Shown here in pieces: positions 42,879 through 54,409 of a DNA stretch of 64,000 bases. Below the pieces are notes generated by a model, which had not been told where the DNA came from, made no database searches, and saw only the letters and a program-made list of their open reading frames with translations. The stretch is from assembly GCF_016862895.1 (NCBI RefSeq), contig NZ_BONV01000044.1, forward strand, positions 1-64,000, given 5' to 3'. This stretch comes from Planotetraspora kaengkrachanensis (lineage in GTDB: Bacteria > Actinomycetota > Actinomycetes > Streptosporangiales > Streptosporangiaceae). Within the stretch, counting starts at the first letter, position 1; the number at the start of each line of letters is the position of its first letter. A program made the position numbers and the translations under genes.

Positions 42879-43771
42879 GCGCTCGGTTCCTCCTCGTCCG
42901 GGCGGGCCGGGGCCTCCACCTGACCGTGCTCGACCTCGGCGGGCGCGACGACCTTCCCCGGGTCGGCCCCGCGCAGCTCGTGGCTGAGCTCGGCGAGCTC
43001 CTCGCCGCCGGCCATCTCCGTCGTGAGCTGCTCGAGCGTGAGCTCGTCGCGGTGGGCGTCGAGCACGACGCGGCCCAGTTTGAGGATCACGAAGTGGTTC
43101 CCGACAAGGTGGGCGTGGTGCGGGTTGTGGGTGATGAAGATGACGCCGAGCCCCGCGTCCCTGGCCTTCACGATGTACCTCAGGACCACACCCGACTGCT
43201 TGACGCCGAGCGCGGCCGTCGGCTCGTCGAGGATGATGACCCTCGCCCCGAAGTAGATGGCCCGCGCGATCGCGATGCACTGGCGCTGGCCGCCGGACAG
43301 CCCGCCGACCGGCCGGTCGAGATCGGGGATGACGATCCCCATCTTGGCCAGCTCGTCGTGGCAGATCTGCTTCATCCCGGCGATGTCCAGCGTGCGGAAC
43401 GGCCCCCTGCGCAGTTCGTTGCCGAGGAAGAAGTTCCGCCAGACCGACATCAGCGGGGCGAGCGCGAGGTCCTGGTAGACGGTGGCGATCCCGCTGGCCT
43501 GCGCCGCGCGCGGTGACGGGAAACTGCACTCGACGCCGTCGAGCGTCATAGTGCCGTCGCTGTGCTCGTGCAGGCCGGAGATGATCTTGATGAGGGTCGA
43601 CTTGCCCGCCCCGTTGTCGCCGAGCACGCAGGTGACCTCGCCCTGGCGGACCTTGAGGCTGACCCCGCGCAGCGCGTGCACGTTGCCGTAGCTCTTGCCC
43701 ACGCCGTCGAGGGCGAGGATGGGGGTGTCGGAGGACGCGGCGCCGGGCCGCTCTGCGGTCGCGGAGCTCAT
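42875..43771 (-). CDS. Inositol ABC importer ATPase (single NBD, CUT2/FrcA type)
   Basis: 298 residues: Walker A GDNGAGKST at about 50-58, signature LSGGQRQCIAIARA near 160, Walker B VIILDEPTAALG near 183, H-loop FITHNPHH. Only one nucleotide-binding domain, whereas ribose-type ATPases usually carry two in ~500 residues, so it probably works as a homodimer like FrcA. The C-terminal ~40 residues are acidic, a tail of unknown role. 4-bp overlaps with the permease gene before it and the iolG gene after it. Operon position and partner genes suggest inositol import. Confidence 0.92.
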   Translation of the reverse strand: MSSATAERPGAASSDTPILALDGVGKSYGNVHALRGVSLKVRQGEVTCVLGDNGAGKSTLIKIISGLHEHSDGTMTLDGVECSFPSPRAAQASGIATVYQDLALAPLMSVWRNFFLGNELRRGPFRTLDIAGMKQICHDELAKMGIVIPDLDRPVGGLSGGQRQCIAIARAIYFGARVIILDEPTAALGVKQSGVVLRYIVKARDAGLGVIFITHNPHHAHLVGNHFVILKLGRVVLDAHRDELTLEQLTTEMAGGEELAELSHELRGADPGKVVAPAEVEHGQVEAPARPDEEEPSA

Positions 43772-44823
43772 CGTCTGTCCGCCTTCATCTTGACGTACAC
43801 GTTCACGACGGTGGCGAGCACGAGCATCACCCCGAGGAACGTCTTGAACCAGTCAGGGTTCCAGCCGGCGTAGTTGATGCCGAGCTGGGTCATCCCGAAG
43901 ATCAGCGCGCCGATCGACGCGCCGACCACCGAGCCGTAACCGCCGGTGAGCAGGCAGCCGCCGATCACCGCGGCGATGATGAAGATGAACTCCTTGCCGA
44001 CGCCCTCGCCGGACTGCACGGTGTTGAACTGGAAGAGCAGGTGCATGCCGGACAGCCAGGCGCAGAAGCCCACGGCCATGAACAGGCCGATCTTCGTCGC
44101 CTTCACCGGCACGCCGACGGCCCGGGCCGCCGCGGCGTCGCCGCCGACCGCGAAGATCCAGTTGCCCGCCCGGGTGCGCAGCAGCACGTGGGCCGCCACG
44201 AGGGTGAGCACGATCCAGTAGATGACGGTGATCTTCACGGTGACCGGCCCGAGCGCGAACTCGGAGCCGAAGACCTTCTGCGCGCCGGCGAAGCCGTCCA
44301 TGTCGCTGATGTCGGCGGAGGCGACGTTGCCGGTCAGCAGCCGCGTGACCCCGAGGTTGACGCCCTGCAGGATGAAGAAGGTCCCGAGGGTCACGAGGAA
44401 GCTCGGCAGGCCGGTCTTGAACAGCAGCCACCCGTTGAACGCGCCGACGGCCACCGAGACGACGAGGGCCAGGACGACGCCCACCCAGACGTTGAGGCCG
44501 AGGTTCCAGGCGATGAGGGAGGCGGACAGGCCGGAGGTGGTCGCCGCGACGCCGGCGGACAGGTCGAACTCGCCGCCGATCATGAGCAGGGCCACCGGGA
44601 CGGCCATGATGCCGATGGTGGAGGCGCCGTAGAGGATCGTGCCGACGTTGGCGACGTTGCGGAAGGGGACCGCCACCGCCATGAAGAGCAGGAAGATCAC
44701 GATTGCGCCGATGAGCGACCCGACCTCGGGCCGGCTCAGCAGCCGGGCGGCCAGGGAACGGCTGGCGACCCGGTCGTCCCGGGTCGCCCCCGCCCTGCCC
44801 GGCTCCGTTGCCGTAGCAGTCAT
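43768..44823 (-). CDS. Inositol ABC importer permease (RbsC-like)
   Basis: 351-residue membrane protein with about ten hydrophobic segments. The GGEFDLSAGVAATTS segment and GVPVKATKIGLFMAVGFCAWLSGM loop are typical of CUT2 permeases, the latter the ATPase-contact region. A cluster of Gly-rich motifs (AVIGGCLLTGGYGSVVGASIGAL) is conserved in the family. Starts 8 bp after the binding-protein stop; ends overlapping the ATPase start. Confidence 0.93.
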   Translation of the reverse strand: MTATATEPGRAGATRDDRVASRSLAARLLSRPEVGSLIGAIVIFLLFMAVAVPFRNVANVGTILYGASTIGIMAVPVALLMIGGEFDLSAGVAATTSGLSASLIAWNLGLNVWVGVVLALVVSVAVGAFNGWLLFKTGLPSFLVTLGTFFILQGVNLGVTRLLTGNVASADISDMDGFAGAQKVFGSEFALGPVTVKITVIYWIVLTLVAAHVLLRTRAGNWIFAVGGDAAAARAVGVPVKATKIGLFMAVGFCAWLSGMHLLFQFNTVQSGEGVGKEFIFIIAAVIGGCLLTGGYGSVVGASIGALIFGMTQLGINYAGWNPDWFKTFLGVMLVLATVVNVYVKMKADRR

Positions 44824-44831
44824 TGGTCAGA

Positions 44832-45824
44832 TCACCTCGTGCCGTTGGCGGCGAACTTCTCGACGTTGGCGACGTTGGTCTTGTCGATGAACGCGGGGCC
44901 GGTCAGGGTCGCCTGGCCGCCGCCGATGGTGTTGCCGTTGACCTTGTAGAGCCACAGGCTGTCGACCGCGAGGTAGCCCTGGAGGTAGGGCTGCTGGTCG
45001 ACGGCCCACTCGACCTCGCCGTTCTTGATGGCGGTGACGAGGTCCTTGTTGGTGTCGAAGGTGACGACCTTGGCCGAGCTGCTGGCGTCCTTGACCGACT
45101 TGACGGCGGTCAGGGCGAACGGGGCGCCGAGGGTGAGCACGCGGTCGATGGCCGGGTCCTGCTGGAGCTTGGAGGTGATGGCCGCCTGGACGCTCGGCAT
45201 GTCGGTGCCCGTGACGTAGATCTTCTCGGTGTCCGGGAACGTGGCCTTGGCGCCGTCGCACCGGGCCTCGAGGCCGACGTGGCCCTGCTCCTGGATGACG
45301 CAGAGCGCCTTCTTGGCGCCGTCCGTCTTGAGCCGCTCGCCGGCGGCCTCGCCGGCGATCTTCTCGTCCTGGCCGAAGTAACCCTGGACGCCCATGGCCT
45401 TCCAGTCCTCGATGCCACCGTTGAGCGCGACGACGGGGATGCCGCCCTGGACGGCCTTCTCGACGTTGGCCTTCATCGCGTCGGGCTTGGCGAGGGTGAC
45501 CGCGATGCCGTCGACCTTCTTGTCGATCGCGGACTGGACGAGGTTGGCCTGGTTCGCGCCGTCCGGGTCCGACTGGAACTGCAGGTCGACGTTGTCCTTC
45601 TTGGCGGCGGCCTCGGCACCCTTGCGGACCAGGTCCCAGAAGGTGTCGCCCGGGGGGGCGTGGGTGATGAGGGCGATCGTCATCCGGGGGGTGTCGGCGA
45701 CCCCCGCCTGGGCGGCGCCACTCGCCTGGGCGGGCTGCTTGCCTCCGCTGGAACTGCACGCGGCCAGGACGAGCGCCGCTAACGTGCCGGTCACCATTAC
45801 GGAGATACGCGATGTACGGATCAC
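44832..45824 (-). CDS. Inositol/sugar-binding lipoprotein of the CUT2 importer
   Basis: 330 residues. Signal peptide with lipobox LAAC (Cys near 22), followed by a ribose-binding-protein-like fold (ITHAPPGDTFWDLVRKGAEA, VPVVALNGGIEDWKAMGVQG, VLTLGAPFALTAVKSV, VDQQPYLQGYLAVDSLW). GTG 45824 is preceded by AAAGG. Binds substrate outside the membrane and delivers it to the permease encoded next. Inositol is inferred only from its place inside the iol operon. The upstream 95-bp gap contains three GGAACT repeats and may hold an internal promoter. Confidence 0.92.
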   Translation of the reverse strand: MIRTSRISVMVTGTLAALVLAACSSSGGKQPAQASGAAQAGVADTPRMTIALITHAPPGDTFWDLVRKGAEAAAKKDNVDLQFQSDPDGANQANLVQSAIDKKVDGIAVTLAKPDAMKANVEKAVQGGIPVVALNGGIEDWKAMGVQGYFGQDEKIAGEAAGERLKTDGAKKALCVIQEQGHVGLEARCDGAKATFPDTEKIYVTGTDMPSVQAAITSKLQQDPAIDRVLTLGAPFALTAVKSVKDASSSAKVVTFDTNKDLVTAIKNGEVEWAVDQQPYLQGYLAVDSLWLYKVNGNTIGGGQATLTGPAFIDKTNVANVEKFAANGTR

Positions 45825-45919
45825 CTTGGTTCTGCCTTTCGTCGTCCGCCACCACGGTGGGGCGGAACTGCGGAACTAGTGGAACTGTTTCGTGGTGATG
45901 TGCCTCGTGTCGGAGCAGT

Positions 45920-46812
45920 TCAGCGAAGCGGGCCGCAGGACCGCAGGTAGGCCAGGGTCCGCTTCGCGATGGGCAGGGGCTGGTCGGCGGGGCACGGGTA
46001 CATGTCCTGCTCGACGATGGCGAAGATCTCGGCGTCGAGTTCCGCCAGTGCTTCGAGGATGGGAGGCATCTCGGGCACGCCGAGGGGCGGCTCGCACATG
46101 GCTCCCATCCGTACGGCCTCGCCGAAGCCGATGCCCTTGTCATGGACATCGGCGACGACCCCGGGGTCCACCTGCTTGAGGTGGACGTAGCCGATCCGGT
46201 CGGGGTGGTCCCGGATCAGCTTCAAGCTGTCGCCGCCGCAGTAGGCGATGTGCCCGGTGTCCAGGCACAGGCTCACCAGGGCGGGATCCGTCTCGTGGAG
46301 GAACCGCTCGACGTTCTCGTGGGTGTCCACGTGGGTGTCGGCGTGCGGGTGGAACTGGATCCGCAGGCCGAACTCGTCCCTGATCCGGCGCGCGAGGTGG
46401 TTCATCCGCTCGGCGTAGGCCGGCCACTGCTCGTCGGTGAGCCGCGCGTCCTCGATCGCCTCCCCGGTCTGGGGGTCGCGCCAGAAGTCGGGGATGACCA
46501 CGAGGTGCTCGGCGCCCATGGCGGCGGTCAGCGAGGCCGCCGCGGAGACGTCCTTCCACGTGCTGTCCCACGAGTCGGGACGGTGGAGGTGCTCGAAGAT
46601 CGTGCCCGCGGTCATCGTCAGGCCCCGGCGGCCGAGTTCGTCGCGCAGCCGGGCGGGGTCGGTCGGCAGATAGCCGTACGGCCCCAGCTCGATGCGCGTG
46701 TAGCCGGCCGCGGCGACCTCGTCGAGGAACCGCTCCCAGGGGGTCTGCCGAGGGTCGTCGGCGTACCAGACGCCCCAGCTGTCCGGTGCGCTGCCGATTC
46801 TCGCGGGCCCGC

Positions 46813-46816
<4 letters not shown>
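45920..46816 (-). CDS. TIM-barrel isomerase/dehydratase of inositol catabolism (IolE/IolH-like)
   Basis: 298 residues. Begins with RIGSAPDSWGVWYADDP, near-identical in type to the SWGVW start of inosose dehydratases, and has metal-site strands ending in TRIELGPYGY, IQFHPHADTH, LCLDTGHIAYCGGD and IFAIVEQDMYP. It likely dehydrates inosose or isomerises a downstream intermediate. The ATG at 46816 overlaps the iolD stop by 4 bp (ATGA). A second IolE-type gene is at 51541, so one may act on a different stereoisomer. Confidence 0.87.
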
Positions 46817-48755
<1,939 letters not shown>

Positions 48756-48759
<4 letters not shown>

Positions 48760-49679
48760 CGCAATCCTCCGATCGGAAGCCTGGGGTCGACGTCCTGCTG
48801 GGCCCACGAGTCCCGCACCCATCCGTGCGCGGGGTCGTCGCAGATCAGCCAGGCCCGGGTCGCGCCCGGGCCGGCCATCACGTTGAGGTAGTAGAGGTCG
48901 TAGCCAGGAGGCGCCATCGCCGGGCCGTGCCATCCGTGCGGCACGAGGACGACGTCGCCGGAGCGGACTTCGGCGAGCACGTCGATGGGCCGCGCGTCCG
49001 TGCCGTAGACCCGCTGGTAGCCGACGGGGTCGGCGCCCTGGGCCGGGCCGCCGGCCGCGGTCCCGACCTCGAAGTAGTAGATCTCCTCGAGCTCGGTCTC
49101 GACGCCCTCGCGCTCCTCGTCGTGCTTGTGCGGCGGGTAGGAGCTCCAGTTGCCTGCCGGGGTGACGACCTCGCAGGCGATGATCGAGTCGGCGTCCAGC
49201 ACCTGCGGGACGCCGAAGTTGCGCACCTCCCGTGAGGCCGTCCCGGCTCCCCTGAGCTCGACGGGGACGTCGGAGACGGCCATGTGCCGGAACGGCGGCG
49301 GCGTCTCCCGCTTGGCGGCCCTCGCGCCGCACAGCGCGACCCTCACGCGGTCCGCGCCGGGGTTGCGCAGGGTGAGGCGCGCCCCGCGCGGGACGTAGGC
49401 CACGTCGGTAGGACCGGCGAAGACGCCGTCCCGCCCGGTGAGCCGCGCCTCGTGACGCTCGCCCGCCTGGTCGACCGCCTCGACGTCCATGCCTCCCCGC
49501 AGCGGGACGACGAGGATCTCCTCGCCGCCGGTTTCCGACGTCAGCGCGCCGCCCGGCTCGAGCGTGGCGACGCGCAGGCTCGTGTGCGTCCACCCGGCGA
49601 CGCCGTCGTCGATCGAGACCTCGAACTCGCCCGCGGCGGCCGTGCCGAACGGGCGCACCCAGCGTTCGTTGTCGTTCAT
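48756..49679 (-). CDS. iolB: 5-deoxy-glucuronate isomerase
   Basis: Cupin-fold enzyme of 307 residues that converts 5-deoxy-glucuronate to 2-deoxy-5-keto-gluconate. Recognisable family blocks: WSSYPPHKHDEE with the metal-binding HKH-E pattern, LEEIYYFEV, DVVLVPHGWHGPAMAPPGYDLYYLNVMAGP. ATG 49679. It overlaps the aldolase and iolD genes by 4 bp each (ATGA), so all are translationally coupled. Confidence 0.95.
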
Positions 49680-50575
49680 GACCGGGTCCCGTGCACGAGA
49701 CCCGCGGCGATGTCGACCGCCGCGGCCACGTCGCCGTCCGGGGGGAACAGCAGCGCCCGCCCCACGACCAGACCGCGCACGGCGGGCAGGTCGAGGGCGC
49801 GGCCCCACGCGGCGTACGTCTCGTCGGGGTGCCCGCTCGGGTCCCCGCCGAGGAGGAGGGTCGGCAGCGTGGTCGCGTCCATGACCCGCTCGAGCTCGTC
49901 GACCACCGGCAGCTTCAGCCAGGTGTGCCTGCTGGTCGCGCCGAGGCCCGCCGCGATGTGGATCGAGGTGATGGTCGAGTCGGGGTCGAGCAGGTTCCGC
50001 ACGCGCCCGTCCTGCCGGACGGACAGGAACGGCTCGACCATCGCCATCACGCCCTGCTCGGCCAGTTGGGTGACCGCGCGGGCGCTCGCCTCGAGCGTCG
50101 CGACCGTGCCGGGGTCGCCGTAGCAGATCCGGGTCAGCATCTTGCCGCCGTCGAGGCCGCTGGCCGCGATCTCCCCGGCGGTGTAGGCGGTGAACCGGTC
50201 GTCGAACTCGAAGGCCGATCCCTGCAGCCCGCCCCGGTTCATCGACCCGATGGCGACCTTGCCCTCCAGCGCGCCCATCAGCAGCAGGTCGTCGAGCACG
50301 TCCGGCGTACCGAGCACGCCGTCCACGCCCGGGCGGGCCAGCGCGGTGGAGAGGCGCTCGAGCAGGTTGCTGCGCGAGGCCATCGCCCCGCGGTCGTCGC
50401 GGACGCCGAGGGCGCCGCGCGCCGGATGGTCGGCGGCCACGATGAGCAGCCGGCCGTCCTCGCCCACGAGTTCACGCCGGCTTCTGGCGGCCCACCCCTG
50501 GGCGATCCGCCCGGGTTCGCGCACCCGGATCTCGGTCAAATCGGCGATGCCCGCACGGCTCGACGTGGTGGTCAT
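49676..50575 (-). CDS. Class I-type aldolase of inositol catabolism
   Basis: 299 residues, TIM-barrel aldolase resembling the DeoC/LacD-like family that actinomycetes encode in iol operons in place of class II IolJ. It should cleave 2-deoxy-5-keto-gluconate 6-phosphate to malonate semialdehyde and dihydroxyacetone phosphate. Lys in GGKMLTRICYGDPG is a candidate Schiff-base residue near 150 and WLKLPVVDELE has a second. Begins MTTTSSRAGIADLTEIRVRE. The substrate assignment rests on operon context. Confidence 0.8.
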   Translation of the reverse strand: MTTTSSRAGIADLTEIRVREPGRIAQGWAARSRRELVGEDGRLLIVAADHPARGALGVRDDRGAMASRSNLLERLSTALARPGVDGVLGTPDVLDDLLLMGALEGKVAIGSMNRGGLQGSAFEFDDRFTAYTAGEIAASGLDGGKMLTRICYGDPGTVATLEASARAVTQLAEQGVMAMVEPFLSVRQDGRVRNLLDPDSTITSIHIAAGLGATSRHTWLKLPVVDELERVMDATTLPTLLLGGDPSGHPDETYAAWGRALDLPAVRGLVVGRALLFPPDGDVAAAVDIAAGLVHGTRS

Positions 50576-51537
50576 CGTCCCCCCTCCTGTCCCTGGCCGG
50601 CGAGGACGGCCTCGACCTCGGCCTCGTACGGCATCGCGCTTGAGCACTCGAGCTTCGAGGCGACGATGGCGCCGGCCACGTTGGCGAACTGCAGGATGCG
50701 ACGCAGGTCCCACCCGCCCAGCAGCCCGTGGACGAGCGCGCCGCCGAAGGCGTCCCCGGCGCCGAGGCCGTTGACGACCGTGACGGGGAAGGGGGGGACC
50801 TCCACGCGCTCGTCTGCGGTGGCGGCGAGGACCCCCTTGGGGCCCTGCTTGACGATCGCGAGTTCGACCCCGCGTTCCAGCAGGGCGTCCGCCGCGCGCT
50901 GCGGCTCGCTCTCGCCGACGGCGACCTCGCATTCCTCGCGGTTGCCCACCGCCACGGTCACGTTGTCCAGCGCCCGGGCGACCTGGGCGGAGGCCTCGGC
51001 GCGGTCCGGCCAGAACATCGGCCGGTAGTCGAGGTCGAGGACGGTGTGCGACCGCCGTCCGCGAGCCTCCCAGGCGGCGAAGTGCGCGGCGCGCGACGGC
51101 TCCTGCGACAGGCCGGTCACGGTGGCCCAGTAGACCGAGGCGTCACGGATCGCGTCGAGCGGGAGCTCAGCCGCCTCGATCATCAGGTCGGGGGCGGTGG
51201 GATAACGGTAGAAGTACAGCGGGAAGTCGTCCGGGGGGAAGATCTCGCAGAAGGTCACCGGAGTCGGCGGCCCTTCGACCTCCGTGACGAACGAGTCGTC
51301 GACGCCGAAGTCACGCAGCGCCCGGTGCACGTACCGGCCGAAGGGGTCCCGGCCGGTACGCGTGATGATCGCGGACCGGCGTCCGTACCGGGCCGCGGCC
51401 ACGGACACGTTGGTCGCGCTGCCGCCGAGGAACTTCCCGAAGCGTTCGACGTCCTCGAGGCCGACGCCGGAGTCGAGGGGGTAGATGTCCACCCCGACCC
51501 GGCCCATGGCCACGAGATCGTATGCCGCTGGGGCCAT
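50572..51537 (-). CDS. iolC: 5-dehydro-2-deoxygluconokinase
   Basis: PfkB-family kinase, 321 residues, phosphorylating 2-deoxy-5-keto-gluconate. N-terminal pattern LVAMGRVGVDIYPLDSG and FLGGSATNVSVAAARYG, and C-terminal VVNGLGAGDAFGGALVHGLL with the catalytic Asp of GAGDAF. ATG 51537 is three bases downstream of the IolE stop. Overlaps the aldolase gene by 4 bp. Confidence 0.93.
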   Translation of the reverse strand: MAPAAYDLVAMGRVGVDIYPLDSGVGLEDVERFGKFLGGSATNVSVAAARYGRRSAIITRTGRDPFGRYVHRALRDFGVDDSFVTEVEGPPTPVTFCEIFPPDDFPLYFYRYPTAPDLMIEAAELPLDAIRDASVYWATVTGLSQEPSRAAHFAAWEARGRRSHTVLDLDYRPMFWPDRAEASAQVARALDNVTVAVGNREECEVAVGESEPQRAADALLERGVELAIVKQGPKGVLAATADERVEVPPFPVTVVNGLGAGDAFGGALVHGLLGGWDLRRILQFANVAGAIVASKLECSSAMPYEAEVEAVLAGQGQEGGR

Positions 51538-51540
51538 CGG

Positions 51541-52491
51541 TCATTCCTCCGCTGCGGTCCGGTCGCCGGCCACGGAGAGCAGGTGCGCGATGCTCGCCCG
51601 CACGTCAGCCACCGGATCCGGTCCCTCGCCCCCGCCGGCCGGAGCGCCCGCGAGGATGGTGTCCTGCTCGAGGACGTACCACCCTGCATACCCACTGCCT
51701 TCGAGCGCGGAGACGATCGCCCGGATGTCGACGTCGCCCTCGCCGAGCGGGACGTACATGCCGCCGGCCACGGCGTCGGTGTAGGTCACCTCGCCGGACT
51801 GCACGCGCTTGGCCCAGTCGACCCGGACGTCCTTCAGGTGCGTGTGGACGATCCGCTCGGGGTTGCGCTGGGCGATGGCGACGGGGTCGCCGCCGCCGAT
51901 GAGCAGGTGCCCGGTGTCGAGGCACAGGCCGACGCGGCTGCCGGCGAGCACCCGCTCGGTCTCCTCGCCGCTCTCGATCATCGTGCCGACGTGCGGGTGC
52001 AGGGTGGCCACGAGCCCGTGGGCGGCGGCGGCGTCGGTGATGCGGTCGAGGTTGCCCAGCAGGGTCGCCCAGCCCGCGTCGTCCAGGACCGGGCGGTCGT
52101 CGTAGCCGTCCTGGCCGGTGGCGGCGGCGATGACGACGGTGGAGGCCTGGGCGGCGACCAGCCCCTCCATCGCGCGCTCGACCTCGGGGAGGGGGTCGTG
52201 GCCCGGGTCGTGCAGGATGACCGGCACGAACTGCCCGACCGCCTTCAGCCCGTACCCGGCCAGGGTCTCCGCCTTGGCCTGCGGCTCGTCGGGCAGGAAG
52301 CCGTCGGGGCCGAACTCGGTGGCGCTCAGGCCGAGTTCGCGCATCTGGCGCAGCACGGTGTCAGGCTCGAGCTGGTACCCCCATCCGGGGACCTCGCAGA
52401 CGCCCCAGGAGATGGGCGCTCCGGCGACGCGGTCGGCCACAGGACGGCGGTCGCCCGACGAAGGGGTGCTCGCGGTGCTCACAGTGGTCAT
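51541..52491 (-). CDS. iolE: Inosose dehydratase/isomerase
   Basis: 316 residues of the xylose-isomerase-like TIM barrel. The hallmark APISWGVCEVPGWGYQLEPD near residue 25 and the metal-site strands ATLHPHVGTM, LCLDTGHLLIGGGD and HTHLKDV fit IolE. It removes water from scyllo- or myo-inosose to form the dione used by IolD. ATG 52491 gives a start 4 bp after the iolG stop. Coupled in sequence to iolC by a 3-bp gap. Confidence 0.9.
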   Translation of the reverse strand: MTTVSTASTPSSGDRRPVADRVAGAPISWGVCEVPGWGYQLEPDTVLRQMRELGLSATEFGPDGFLPDEPQAKAETLAGYGLKAVGQFVPVILHDPGHDPLPEVERAMEGLVAAQASTVVIAAATGQDGYDDRPVLDDAGWATLLGNLDRITDAAAAHGLVATLHPHVGTMIESGEETERVLAGSRVGLCLDTGHLLIGGGDPVAIAQRNPERIVHTHLKDVRVDWAKRVQSGEVTYTDAVAGGMYVPLGEGDVDIRAIVSALEGSGYAGWYVLEQDTILAGAPAGGGEGPDPVADVRASIAHLLSVAGDRTAAEE

Positions 52492-52495
52492 GTCC

Positions 52496-53500
52496 TCAGA
52501 TCCCCTTGATCTCGGAAAGGGCGACGGGCCTGCGCTCCGCGCGGGAGCGCTCGCACGCCTCGGCGATGCGGAAGGCCTCGAGCGCGTCGCGCACGGTGCA
52601 CGGCGACGTGCGCTCACCCCGTGCTACCTCCGCGAAGGCCGTGAGCTCGGCCTGGTACGCCGGGAGGAAGCGCTCCATGAACGACCACTTCTGGGGACCC
52701 CTCGGGAAGTCGACGCCCTCCTCGGCGGAGCGCATCGCCAGCGAGTGGTCCAGCCCGACGGCGATCGTGCCCTTCTCGCCGTGTACCTCCATGCGGACGT
52801 CATGACCGGCGCCGTTGTAGCGGGTCGAGGAGACCAGGACGATCGTGCCGTCGTCGAGCGTCAGCAGCGCCCCGGCGGTGTCGACGTCGCCGGCCGCGGC
52901 GAAGAAGTCGGCGCCCTTGTTGGCTCCCGTCGCGTAGGCGGAGACCACCTCACGCCCGGACACGAACCTGAGGATGTCGAAGTCGTGCACGTTGCAGTCG
53001 CGGAAGATGCCGCCGGAGGTCGGGATGTAGGACGCGTGCGGCGGAGCCTGGTCGTGGGTGTTGGCCCGGATGGTATGGACGAATCCGAGCTCTCCGGACT
53101 CGACCGCCGCCCGCGCCCGCCGGTACCCGGCGTCGAACCGCCGCTGGAAGCCCACGTGCACCGGCACGCCGGTGGAGGCGACCAGTTCGGCCAGGCCGAT
53201 GGTCTCGTCGAGGGTGGACGCCACCGGCTTCTCGCAGAAGGTGGGCACGCCCGCGGCGATGCCCTGACGCAGGAGCGGCGCGTGGGCGGGGGTCGCCGTG
53301 GTGATCACGAAGCCGTCGACTCCCGACGCCAGCAGCGTCTCGGTGTCCGGCGCGACCTGCGCCCCGAGCTCGTCGGCGACGGTCTTGGCCGCCCCGAGGT
53401 CGGCGTCCGTCACGACGAGCTCGTCGACGAAGTCGAGAGCCGCCAAGGTCTTGGCATGGAAGGCGCCTATCCGTCCGACGCCCGCTAGCCCGATGCGCAT
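52496..53500 (-). CDS. iolG: Inositol 2-dehydrogenase, first gene of the iol operon
   Basis: 334 residues of the Gfo/Idh/MocA family, NAD-dependent. RIGLAGVGRIGAFHAKTL at residues 2-19 is the Rossmann dinucleotide motif, FCEKPVASTLDE carries the catalytic Lys, and DCNVHDFDILRFV the active-site pair. ATG 53500 follows GGGGATC. It starts the whole operon 170 bp from the divergent GntR regulator, so its promoter probably drives all the iol genes. Confidence 0.94.
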   Translation of the reverse strand: MRIGLAGVGRIGAFHAKTLAALDFVDELVVTDADLGAAKTVADELGAQVAPDTETLLASGVDGFVITTATPAHAPLLRQGIAAGVPTFCEKPVASTLDETIGLAELVASTGVPVHVGFQRRFDAGYRRARAAVESGELGFVHTIRANTHDQAPPHASYIPTSGGIFRDCNVHDFDILRFVSGREVVSAYATGANKGADFFAAAGDVDTAGALLTLDDGTIVLVSSTRYNGAGHDVRMEVHGEKGTIAVGLDHSLAMRSAEEGVDFPRGPQKWSFMERFLPAYQAELTAFAEVARGERTSPCTVRDALEAFRIAEACERSRAERRPVALSEIKGI

Positions 53501-53670
53501 CGTGATCCCCGTTTCGATCTGTTCGTCCTGTCGCCGGCCGCCGTGGCACGAGGCCCGGTTCTGCAGCCGACGATGGGGGGTAGCGTGCCTGGAAACCAAA
53601 TGTCACGTCAAGACTTTGTACTGACATATTCTCGTAACGTCGTTCTCACACACCGGGGTACACTCGCCGC
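53501..53670. promoter_or_regulatory. Divergent iol operon / GntR promoter region
   Basis: 170 bp containing an AT-rich stretch with TGTCACG near 53601 and TTGTACTGACA near 53617-53627, in an imperfect symmetric arrangement (TGTCA ... TGACA) suited to a GntR dimer. The second half is a near-match (9 of 10) to my recollection of the Corynebacterium IolR motif KGWCHTRACA. TACACT (53659-53664) lies six bases before the regulator GTG and is its likely -10. Confidence 0.55.
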
Positions 53671-54408
53671 GTGGCAATACAAGTGGGCGTCTCGATCGAC
53701 CGCTCTTCCCCCGTGCCCCTCTACCACCAGCTCGCGGAGCAGCTCAGCACCGCGATCGCGAGCGGCACGCTGCAGCCAGGCGATCCCTTCGAGAACGAGA
53801 TCGCCCTCGCCGAGCGCCTGAACCTGTCCCGGCCGACGGTACGCCGGGCCATCCAGGAGCTGGTCAACCAGGGACTGCTGCTGCGCCGGCGCGGGCTCGG
53901 CACCACGGTCGCCAACCGCAAGGTGCACAGGCGCGCCGAGCTCACCAGCCTCTACGACGATCTCAAGCGTGACGGCGGCAGGCCCGCCACCACCGTCCTC
54001 AGGCACGAAATCGTGCGGGACGAGCGCGTCGCCACAGCGCTCGACCTGCCCGCCGACGCCGAACTGCTCGCGATCGTCCGGCTGCGGCTGTCCGACGAGC
54101 GCCCCCTGGCCATCCTCCACAACTGGCTGCCGCCGGTGTTCAACGACATCGCCCGCGAGGACCTCGAGGGGGCGGGCCTGTACGCCGTGATGCGGGACCG
54201 CGGCGTGCGCCCGGTCGTCGCGCACCAGACGATCGGGGCGCGCACGCCGACCGCCGCCGAGCGGCGCCACCTCGGGCTGAAGCCCTCGGAGCCCGTCCTC
54301 ACGATGACGCGCGTCGCCTTCGACGCGGTGGGCAACGCGGTGGAGTACGGCGACCACTGCTACCGGGCGCAGGACTACAGCATCGAGGTCATGGTCGACG
54401 AACGATGA
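53671..54408 (+). CDS. GntR-family regulator with UTRA domain, probable iol repressor
   Basis: 245 residues. N-terminal winged helix VPLYHQLAEQLSTAIASGTL and RPTVRRAIQELVNQGLLLRR (about residues 15-75) and a UTRA sensor domain (about 95-240; ending FDAVGNAVEYGDHCYRAQDYSI). The GTG at 53671 with TACACT six bases upstream implies a leaderless message; no ribosome binding site is seen. Divergent from the iol operon, so a regulator of inositol genes responding to a pathway intermediate. A hairpin terminator with a T run follows. Confidence 0.92.
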   Translation: MAIQVGVSIDRSSPVPLYHQLAEQLSTAIASGTLQPGDPFENEIALAERLNLSRPTVRRAIQELVNQGLLLRRRGLGTTVANRKVHRRAELTSLYDDLKRDGGRPATTVLRHEIVRDERVATALDLPADAELLAIVRLRLSDERPLAILHNWLPPVFNDIAREDLEGAGLYAVMRDRGVRPVVAHQTIGARTPTAAERRHLGLKPSEPVLTMTRVAFDAVGNAVEYGDHCYRAQDYSIEVMVDER

Positions 54409-54409
54409 G

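Noticed and set aside
40260-42923. 887-codon open frame on the plus strand across iolA and iolG
   Set aside because: Spans two well-identified minus-strand genes and their gap; composition is that of an antisense shadow.
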